This document shows, piece by piece, positions 56,380 to 64,000 of a DNA stretch of 64,000 bases. The position numbers were made by a program, and so were the translations under genes. Each line of letters starts with the position of its first letter. Position 1 is the first letter of the stretch. The stretch is taken from assembly GCA_029204225.1 (NCBI GenBank), contig MU831894.1, forward strand, positions 34,037 to 98,036, read 5' to 3'. The notes below the pieces were generated by a model. It searched no databases, was not told where the DNA came from, and saw nothing but the letters and a program-made list of their open reading frames with translations. This stretch comes from Diphasiastrum complanatum (lineage: Eukaryota; Streptophyta; Lycopodiopsida; Lycopodiales; Lycopodiaceae).

Positions 56380-57116
56380 TGTGAAGAATTGAAAAAGATT
56401 ATCTATGTTAGATATAGGGGTCTTATGTTTTTTACATCAAGCATCTAGGTGTAGGATGTTGATAGAAATAAATTTGGCATAGATGGCAAATTATGCATTT
56501 CCACTTGTAATGCCACTATTGAGCCAAAATAGAGTAAGAGGCTAAACACTTGCTAATTAGAGTGTAGACAAGTGTAAAGTTTTTGTTTGATGAATTCCAA
56601 GAGGTCCAATAGGATATAGAGGTGGAACCTTGTGAGGTCCAATAGGAAATTGAGGTGTGCTTGAATATAGTCCAATAGAATTAAGAGGTGCATAGATCAA
56701 TGATCCAATAGGATCAAGAGGTGACAAAATGTGGTCCAATCATAGTTAAGCATAGTGGTAGCTCGTGGACCTACTAGTATCATTGTACTCCTCATTTTGA
56801 AATCAATTGATTTGGTGATTTCATGGATTTTGTGAGTTATTGGATTTCTAGCTTTCTCTCTCTACCCGAGAGCTCTTGATGCATTTTCTCTCTCTACCCG
56901 AGGAGAGCAGCTTGTTTTTACTTAGATTATTTTTTGAATACTTCCCACACGTGTGAGTGAGAGTTGGAAGTGATTGAATGCATGTAGTAGTGTGTTTTTG
57001 CCATAGGATTCAAGATTGATCTTGAATCTCAATCTAGTCTTGATCTTGGTGCATCTACACACCTTAGGAGATCACAAGTACATGTAGTGGACAGTCCACA
57101 CGTGTGAAAATCAACA
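56380..57116 (+). repeat. Copia F 5' LTR (737 bp)
   Basis: Starts TGTGAAG and ends ATCAACA. Compared with the 3' LTR (735 bp) I count four substitutions and two single-base indels. Between about 56608 and 56745 five CCAAT motifs occur in similar 'gaggtccaatagga' contexts. Two cacacgtgtg palindromes with a CACGTG (G-box/E-box) core lie at about 56947-56956 and 57097-57106. These may serve as promoter elements, but function is inferred. Confidence 0.95.
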
Positions 57117-57130
57117 TGGTAGCAGAGCCT
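57117..57130 (+). promoter_or_regulatory. Primer-binding site (copia F)
   Basis: tggtagcagagcct directly after the LTR: TGGTATCAGAGCC with one mismatch, the plant iMet type. Confidence 0.9.
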
Positions 57131-57873
57131 ACCTAAGGTTACCATGCATTTTGATCCATCTAAGTGAAAAATTTTCATCAATCTTGAGCTAGAAGTTGTC
57201 AAGGCCCATTTTCCTAGCTATCTTGTTCAATCTTGGATCAAAAGAGATCAAAAGGACATTGATTGGGTCTGACCTGGTACTGTACGGAATCAGGTGCTCA
57301 GACACGTGTGAGGAACATCCAATTTCAGTTTGGAAGTTCTCTCTCATGTTTGATCCATTTATCTTGCTTGATAGCTTGTTTTGAAGCTATTTTTGTCTAG
57401 TTTCTGTTGCAATCAGTTTCATTCCATTTGGTTGAGCCAATCAAAAGTTATAAGCTTTTGAAGAGGGTTAGGTAGGGCACCTAGACCTGGGTGGACACAT
57501 TTGGTTTGGTCAAGAGATTGCTTGGTTGATCCAAAATCACAGTTGTATGCTTGCCAATCTCATCTATATGTGATCTAGGCACTATTTTGAGATCTTAGCC
57601 ATTTTGTTTCATGCAATATCATTGTATTTGAGTCAAATTTGGTTTCTTAGTGTATTTCACACATGCTAAGAGTGTTGGATTCTAACTTTGCCTATACTCC
57701 ATCATTTGATGTGAAATAGATCTTGTTTTAGAGAGATTTGTGTAGCTAGTGAGAATCAATTCACAAATTGTTGTAAGATCTTTCATAGGAGGAGATAATA
57801 CTCAATTATTGGATCCTATTGAAAGTGTGTAACAACATTTATTGTTCATCATTTGAGTTTTCTTCACTTCAAA
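57131..57873 (+). other. Copia F 5' leader
   Basis: 743 bp between the primer site and the gag ATG. Another acacgtgtga motif lies at about 57302-57311. No conserved frame. Confidence 0.8.
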
Positions 57874-59005
57874 TGTCTTCAATGGGTTCATCCTTGTTGG
57901 AACCAAGTGAAAGATTGACCACTTCAAATTATTCAATTTGGAAAATGAGGATGGAGTCCATCTTGATCCTTCAAGACGTGTGATGGACATAGTTCTTGGC
58001 CTTGAAGAAGAACCACAAGTTCTTCAAGAGGTTCAAAAATACAAAAAGAGAGCTAGGATGGCTCTCCACTACATTAAGATGAATGTCTCTAATGAGATAT
58101 TGAGGGAGATAGGTACTTGTACAACAGCCAAAGAAGCTTGGGATTGTCTCAAGACTATCTATGAGGCTAAGAATACCTCTAGGCTTCTCACTCTTAGGAA
58201 TCAAATCTTTCAAAGTAGCCAAAAGAGTGATGAGAGTGCATCTATTTATGTTTTGAGAGTAAAAGATATTCATAGAGAGCTTGCTTGTATTGGTGATTCC
58301 ATCAATCAAAATGAGCTAGTTCAAGTCATTCTCAATGGCTTGAGAAGTGAATTTGATAATCTTGTCCAATCCCATGCCATTAAGGAGGAGCTACCAAGTT
58401 TGGAGGCTCTCCAAAGTGTGCTAATTTCAGAAGAATCAAGACAAGAGTATAAGCTCTTGAGGATGGACAAGCTTACTCTCACTCATAATGATGGCAAAGC
58501 TCTCTTTGCCAAGGATAAGCACAAAGAGAGGAGCAAGAACCAACATCAACAATCCTCAAGCAAGGACAAAGTCAAATCCAAAGACAAAGATGAGGAGGAA
58601 GATGATTCCTCTAATGCTTCATCATCCAAGCTCAAGAAGAAGAAGAAGATCAAGTGCTTTTATTGTGGCAAGAAAGGTCATTATGCCACCAATTGCTTCA
58701 AAAAGAAGAATCAACTCAAGCAAGACAATATTACCAATGAGAAGGAAGACACTATTGCAAGTGATGGAGAGGGATCTCTTATGGTCTCTAGTTTCTCATC
58801 TACTCCTTTCAAGAAGGACGGCCTATGGTATATTGATAGTGGAGCCTCTTCACATATGTATAGCTCCAAGGACTCTTTCTCTTCTATTGCACCTTATGAT
58901 GGAGTGAAGAAATCAATATACACTGCAAATGATTTTGAATGTCCTATTGAAGGCATAGGGAACATTCCCTTGAAGCTTGCATCCTCTAAAGTTCTTTGTA
59001 CCTAA
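57874..59005 (+). pseudogene. Copia F gag, zinc knuckle and protease (one early frameshift)
   Basis: The ATG at 57874 opens MSSMGSSLLEPSERLTTSNY and SIWKMRMESILILQDV, then hits a stop at about 57976. The rest continues one frame over (MDIVLGLEEEPQ, KMNVSNEILREIGTCTTAKE, SRLLTLRNQIFQSSQKSDES, VQVILNGLRSEFDNL). A Lys/Ser-rich linker follows, then knuckle CFYCGKKGHYATNCFKK (about 58655-58705) and protease WYIDSGASSHMYSSKDSF with intact DSG (58835-58843). Apart from the single early shift it is complete. A second shift near 58995, where about six residues are missing relative to copia E, separates it from the next frame. Confidence 0.9.
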
Positions 59006-60215
59006 GCTTACCAAGAATCTTATTAGTGTTGGCCAATTGCTTGATAATGGCCTTGATGTAAAATTCAATGTTGATACTTGCACTATCAAGAAGAATGATG
59101 AGATACTTGCATTAGGATCTAGATTTGGTGGCATCTATAAACTAGATCCAAATGAGTATGTGAATGCTTGTAATATTGCTCTTGTGAACAAGCTCTCTAT
59201 GGAGGAATTATGGCATAGGAGGTTGGGACATCCCAACTACAAATCCATGCTCTCTATGATCAAAGAATCCAAAGCTATTGGCTTGCCAAAGTCATTCTCC
59301 AAGAAGATCAAGCCTTGTGAGGCTTGTGCTATTGCTAAATCTCACAAAAAGCCATTTACAAGATCTTCTATCAAAAGCAAGCATCCTTTGGAGTTAATCC
59401 ACTCGGATGTGCATTTCTCATCAACTACAAGCAAGGGAGGAGCCACTTGTTTTGTTACTTTCATTGATGATTACACAAGATTCACTTGGATATATCTTCT
59501 TGCTTCAAAATCTATGGTGTTTGATCATTTCCTTATTTTCAAAGCTTATGTAGAGAAGCAATTCTCATTCAAGATTAAAGCTCTTAGAAGTGATGGAGGT
59601 GGTGAATATATCTCCAATAAATTTCAAGATTTTTGTGAGCTTGCAGGCATTAAAAGAGAGTTTTCTTGTGCCTACTCTCCATCTCAAAATGGAGTGGCCA
59701 AGAGAAAGAATAGATCTCTATGTGAATGTGCAAAATCTATGAGAATTGAGGCATCTTTGCCCAAAGATTTTTGGGGAGAAGCCATTAATTGTGCAAATTA
59801 TCTTTGCAATAGGCTCCCACATATAGCTCTTGGAGGAAAGTCACCATATGAAATCTTATTTTTGAAGAAGCCTAAGGTTGATCACCTTAGAGTTTTTGGA
59901 TGCTTATGCTTTGTCCATATTCCCTTGGAAAGAAGGAAGAAGGAAGATCCTAGTGCATGCAAAGGGATCATGGTTGGATACTCATCCACCAAGAAGGCCT
60001 ATAGAGTCTTTATACTCTCTACTTCTCAAGTTATTGAAAGTAGAGATGTTGTCTTTCATGAAGATCAACACTCATCATTTGAAGAGGCCGAGATCAAGAA
60101 ATCTATGGATGCATCATCAATTATTGATTTTGAAGACAATCATGATGTGATGGGGTCGAGATTTGAAGAAGACTCTCCTCGGATTTTTTTCACCAAGAAG
60201 ATCCATGAGAGATAG
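58977..60215 (+). pseudogene. Copia F pre-integrase and integrase (catalytic Glu to Lys)
   Basis: FVPKLTKNLISVGQLLDNGL, then EELWHRRLGHPNYKSMLSMI and CEACAIAKSHKKPF (zinc end). Core: ELIHSDVHFSS (first Asp), CFVTFIDDYTRFTWIYLL, ALRSDGGGEYISNKF (second Asp). Exactly 35 residues later, in NGVAKRKNR, the catalytic Glu is Lys (codon aag at 59700-59702). The tail gives LRVFGCLCFVHIPLERRKKE and GIMVGYSSTKKAYRVF. The frame ends at 60215 after a slip near a run of seven T (about 60185). The enzyme would insert the cDNA; the Glu loss should abolish this. Confidence 0.92.
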
Positions 60216-61845
60216 ATCCGAGCCTAAGAGGCTCTCATATGTTGACAAAGGCAAACAAGTGGATCTTGATTCCACTAATTATGTTTTTTATGTCCCTCAT
60301 GAAGAGCCAAAGAATGTACAAGAGGCACTCAGTACCAAGGAGTGGTATGATGCCATGAAGCAAGAGTATGATGCATTGATCACCAACAATACTTGGGAGC
60401 TTGTGGATCCTCCTTCCAACAAGCATGTGATTGGTTGCAAGTGGGTATTTCGGATCAAGTTCAATCATGATGGCACCATCAACAAGCATAAAGCAAGATT
60501 ATGTGCCAAAGGATTTGCTCAAATCCATGGTCTTGATTATGAGGAGACCTTTGCACCCGTTGCAAAGATGGTGACAATAAGAATTCTTATTTCTCTTGCT
60601 TGTTTTTTCAAGTGGAAGGTGTTCCAATTAGATGTATCCAATGCTTTTCTAAATGGTTATCTTGAGGAGGAGATCTATGTGGAACAACCTCAAGGATTCA
60701 TCAAGGATGAGTCCAAAGTGTGCTTGCTCTTCAAAAGTCTTTATGGACTCAAGCAAGCACCAAGATCATGGTATTCAAGACTTAACTCTTTTCTTATCTC
60801 ACTAGGATTTACTCTTAGTGACTATGATCCTTCCATGTATCTAAAGTTTGTTGATAGCAATATTGTCATTCTTCTAATTTATGTTGATGACATTATTCTT
60901 TGTGGAAGTTGTATCAAGCTAGTTGATGAAACCAAGCTAGCACTTGGATGTGAGTTTAAAATGCAAGATCTAGGAGAGATACATTACATCCTAGGCCTAG
61001 AAATTGATTTTTATGAAAATCATGTCTTTATATGCCAATCTAGATATGCTCACTCTATGTTGAAAAAATTCCATATGGAAAATTCTAAGAGCATAGATAC
61101 TCCAATGGAGCAAATTGTAAAAGATCCTAATAAAGGTGATGAAAGATCCTTTGAGGACATCACACTTTTTAGGAGTCTTGTAGGCTCCTTGATTTGGCTT
61201 ACCATTACTAGGCCCGATCTTAGTTTTTGTGTGCACAAATTGAGTCAATTTATGCAAGAACCTAAGATCCATCATTGGAAGATGGCCAAGAGGATTTTAA
61301 GATGTGTATCTTCATCTTGTGATTATGGTCTACTCTATAAAAGTGAAGATCTATCCATTATTGGCTACTCGGATTCGGACTTTGCAAGTGACAAAATGGA
61401 TCGAAAGTCTATTAGTGCATACACTATCTTTCTTGGAGGCAATCTAATATCTTGGCTTTCCAAAAAGCAAGATACTATATCTCTCTCTTCATGTGAGGCC
61501 GAGTACAAAGCACTCACTACAACTACCAAAGAAGTGCTTTGGATCAAGAGGTTATTAATGGAACTAAAGTGCATCAAGGAGGATGATCTACCAATGATCA
61601 AGTGTGATAACATCTCGGCCCAAGCTCTTGCCAATAATCCCATATTTCATCCAAGAAGCAAGCACATAGAAGTGGCACACCATTTTGTGAGAGAAAAGCT
61701 TATTGGAGGAGAAATCTATTTGGAGCATGTCAACTCGTCCTCTTGTATTGCCGATCTACTCACCAAGCCTTTGAGCAAAAGTGCTTTCATCAAGCATAGA
61801 TCTAATCTTGGAGTTATATCAAGATCAATGCTCAAATCTTCATAG
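60163..61845 (+). CDS. Copia F reverse transcriptase and RNase H, intact frame
   Basis: An open frame of about 550 codons from the slip at about 60185. RT: WYDAMKQEYDALITNNTWEL, VIGCKWVFRIKFNHDGTINK, VFQLDVSNAFLNGYLEEEIY, SLYGLKQAPRSWYSRLNSFL and ILLIYVDDIILCGS with intact YVDD (60880-60891). The connection reads ILGLEIDFYENHVFICQSRY. RNase H: IGYSDSDFASDKMDRKSISA, SWLSKKQDTISLSSCEAEYK, IKCDNISAQALANNPIFHPR and HIEVAHHFVREKLIGGEIYL, ending at 61845. It copies genomic RNA to DNA and removes the RNA. It would need upstream gag-pol translation, which is now broken. Confidence 0.92.
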   Translation: MKKTLLGFFSPRRSMRDRSEPKRLSYVDKGKQVDLDSTNYVFYVPHEEPKNVQEALSTKEWYDAMKQEYDALITNNTWELVDPPSNKHVIGCKWVFRIKFNHDGTINKHKARLCAKGFAQIHGLDYEETFAPVAKMVTIRILISLACFFKWKVFQLDVSNAFLNGYLEEEIYVEQPQGFIKDESKVCLLFKSLYGLKQAPRSWYSRLNSFLISLGFTLSDYDPSMYLKFVDSNIVILLIYVDDIILCGSCIKLVDETKLALGCEFKMQDLGEIHYILGLEIDFYENHVFICQSRYAHSMLKKFHMENSKSIDTPMEQIVKDPNKGDERSFEDITLFRSLVGSLIWLTITRPDLSFCVHKLSQFMQEPKIHHWKMAKRILRCVSSSCDYGLLYKSEDLSIIGYSDSDFASDKMDRKSISAYTIFLGGNLISWLSKKQDTISLSSCEAEYKALTTTTKEVLWIKRLLMELKCIKEDDLPMIKCDNISAQALANNPIFHPRSKHIEVAHHFVREKLIGGEIYLEHVNSSSCIADLLTKPLSKSAFIKHRSNLGVISRSMLKSS

Positions 61846-61848
61846 ATA

Positions 61849-61863
61849 ATCTTTTAGGAGGAG
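61849..61863 (+). promoter_or_regulatory. Polypurine tract (copia F)
   Basis: 'ctttt aggaggag' immediately before the 3' LTR TG at 61864; the AGGAGGAG core is the probable plus-strand primer. Confidence 0.7.
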
Positions 61864-62598
61864 TGTGAAGAATTGAAAAAGATTATCTATGTTAGATATA
61901 GGGGTCTTATGTTTTTTACATCAAGCATCTAGGTGTAGGATGTTGATAGGAATAAATTTGGCATAGATGGCAAATTATGCATTTCCACTTGTAATGCCCT
62001 ATTGAGCCAAAATAGAGTAAGAGGCTAAACACTTGCTAATTAGAGTGTAGACAAGTGTAAAGTTTTTGTTTGATGAATTCCAAGAGGTCCAATAGGATAT
62101 AGAGGTGGAACCTTGTGAGGTCCAATAGGAAATTGAGGTGTGCTTGAATATAGTCCAATAGAATTAAGAGGTGCATAGATCAATGATCCAATAGGATAAG
62201 AGGTGACAAAATGTGGTCCAATCATAGGTAAGCATAGTGGTAGCTCGTGGACCTACTAGTATCATTGTACTCCTCATTTTGAAATCAATTGATTTGGTGA
62301 TTTCATGGATTTTGTGAGTTATTGGATTTCTAGCTTTCTCTCTCTACTCGAGAGCTCTTGATGTATTTTCTCTCTCTACCCGAGGAGAGCAGCTTGTTTT
62401 TACTTAGATTATTTTTTGAATACTTCCCACACGTGTGAGTGAGAGTTGGAAGTGATTGAATGCATGTAGTAGTGTGTTTTTGCCATAGGATTCAAGATTG
62501 ATCTTGAATCTCAATCTAGTCTTGATCTTGGTGCATCTACACACCTTAGGAGATCACAAGTACATGTAGTGGACAGTCCACACGTGTGAAAATCAACA
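61864..62598 (+). repeat. Copia F 3' LTR (735 bp)
   Basis: A near-identical partner of 56380-57116. Relative to it: gataGgaata, loss of one a in gccctatt, loss of c in ggataagagg, a g in atcataGgt, and two C-to-T changes (ctacTcgag, gatgTattt). Ends ATCAACA. Confidence 0.95.
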
Positions 62599-62603
62599 AG
62601 GAA
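62599..62603. repeat. Target-site duplication of copia F (right)
   Basis: aggaa, identical to 56375-56379. Confidence 0.95.
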
Positions 62604-62876
62604 CACCATGCAGATTGAAGTAACTACTCCACTTGGCCAGCCAGTCATCGACGACTTCAAGTTTCTTCTCCTCCTTCTCCCCCGCATAAACCTCTGGTTG
62701 AAAACCGAGATTGGGTGAAGACATCAATTTGACTTGATTAAACAAAACCTCCATTTGCTGATCTCTCATCTGATTACGATTATTCATGTCAATGAGCGCC
62801 GTACTCAACTGTTGACAAATCACCATATAAGATGGCGCACCTAGATTCGCAGCTTGATTTGAGTTTTTTCGGCCAT
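62604..62876 (-). pseudogene. Gypsy gag, N-terminal part
   Basis: The ATG at plus 62876 (minus strand) opens MAEK. After a one-base slip in an A run the frame is GAPSYMVICQQLSTALIDMN, QMRDQQMEVLFNQVKLM, then EKEEKKLEVVDDWLAKWSSY and FNLHGVP. This continues into the segment at 56374 once copia F and one aggaa are removed. It is the capsid region of a gypsy Gag. Confidence 0.8.
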
Positions 62877-64000
62877 CTCGATATATCTATCTTGGAAATT
62901 ACTAAATTTAGTTAATATCATATTAACTCATAGTGAAGTACAGTTGACCAAAACGCACTGAAATAGAACTCCAGCATGGTCAAATCACTATTTTTAGTCA
63001 ATTTCATAGATATTACAAGAAACTAGAAAAAACTAAAAAAAAAATTGAGTTTTCGCACTTTTAAATTTTTTTAAAATTTTTATGTTTTCTAAAAATTCGT
63101 AAAAAATCCACTGTCAGTTATTAAGCAATCGAAATCAAAAATTCGATTGACTATTCGATTCTTAATTTTACTACATTAATGTCCATCAGGCATGCAAGAC
63201 ATACGACATTAAAATAGATTTTTCACATTACAGAATTTTACGTAAAATCAAGTTCTATGGAAATTGTCAGCTATAAAACCCAGTTTTGTATCTAACAGTC
63301 AGAATCGTTTTGAGAATCAACATGCAGTCATTCCATGCAAGCACAGTATCTCAAATTGCAATCAGAAGAATTCGAAATTCTACCAATTTGCTCACAAAAT
63401 TGCAAAACTTTAGATGATCATATCTTTGGCTACAGGACACCAAATTGGGTGCCGTAAAGCTCAGTACAGAGGGAGACCTAGTGAACAAGACAATTGCAGC
63501 ATCAGTCTGCCACCTAGGATTCACATGTGCGAGTTCAGACCAGTCAAATAACCTATAGGAGGGCGCACTTTTTCAAGTCCAATAAGCCTAAAAACTTGCA
63601 AACACTCAGCCAAGTCTAAAAATGATGATCCAAACAGTCTTAAATGGTCTCTAAGAGTTCCATGAAGCCTTCATACATATCCTATGAAGCAGTCATGAAT
63701 TCTTGATTTCTAGAAGTCAAAATTGCTACAAACTTGATGGAATTGAACATGAGCCTCTACCCATCAATTTATAGGTCTGATAGCTTTCTGGAAAGGTAAA
63801 AAGGAATACAAATCTGTTGTAAAACTTTCGATCCCCTTATGGATTTAGAGAAATCCACCCCTTAAATTCACCAAAATTGGTCAATTTTTTACTTCCTACA
63901 AATCCAATTGCTAGAATTCTTGGCTCTAACTTCTAGGACAGCTTCAAAAGACTATGATTCATCTTTTCCCAGCTTCAATATCATGTTCAACAACCTCTCA
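62877..64000 (-). other. Gypsy 5' leader, runs off the window
   Basis: No frame or domain. No primer-binding site or LTR edge was seen up to 64000, so the 5' LTR of the gypsy element probably lies beyond the window. Confidence 0.5.

Noticed and set aside
57971-58309. 112-codon minus frame
   Set aside because: Antisense of copia F gag.

Overview
The window is plant nuclear DNA made almost entirely of transposable elements. Ty1/copia elements carry primer-binding sites of the initiator-tRNA-Met type (TGGTATCAGAGC). One Ty3/gypsy LTR fragment carries the tRNA-Asp-type site used by plant Athila/Tat elements. Telo-box-like AAACCCTAA motifs occur near possible gene sequence, and one coiled-coil gene appears to have an intron of about 6.2 kb filled with repeats. 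This points to a land plant with a large repeat-rich genome. I cannot name the species; the composition would suit a fern, a gymnosperm or a large-genome angiosperm. No organellar or bacterial features were seen.

Layout. 0-4.6 kb: decayed minus-strand copia (A) interrupted by a gypsy 3' fragment. 4.6-9.6 kb: unassigned sequence with two candidate host exons on the minus strand. 9.9-10.9 kb: composite insertion holding a 65-bp terminal-inverted-repeat element and an LTR fragment. 11.6-15.3 kb: rearranged minus-strand LINE cluster. 15.8-22.7 kb: two exons of a coiled-coil host gene (minus strand) separated by an intron carrying an inverted LTR pair, an Athila/Tat-type LTR and a degenerate tandem array. 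23.7-26.2 kb: two head-to-head LINE fragments, the second split by a 209-bp hAT MITE. 26.2-30.7 kb: minus-strand copia pieces (B, G) and a LINE sliver. 31.3-33.8 kb: a delimited hAT element with a transposase pseudogene. 36.0-48.6 kb: a nest of copia elements (D minus, E plus, C plus) and fragments. 48.7-50.2 kb: simple repeats and an AATCTTGAG minisatellite. 51.3-56.4 plus 62.6-64.0 kb: a minus-strand gypsy element with a chromodomain-like tail, split by copia F (56.4-62.6 kb). F is nearly complete and has matching 5-bp target duplications.

No element looks able to move by itself. F is the youngest: its LTRs differ by only 4 substitutions and 2 one-base indels. Even so, its integrase has lost the catalytic glutamate and its reading frame shifts three times. 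The strongest items are the exact insertion boundaries (F, the hAT element, the hAT MITE), the LINE family that ends in long pyrimidine microsatellites at three loci, and the coiled-coil gene whose two phase-0 exons flank the repeat-filled intron. I found no clearly new multi-gene system. All family names rest on motif recognition by eye.
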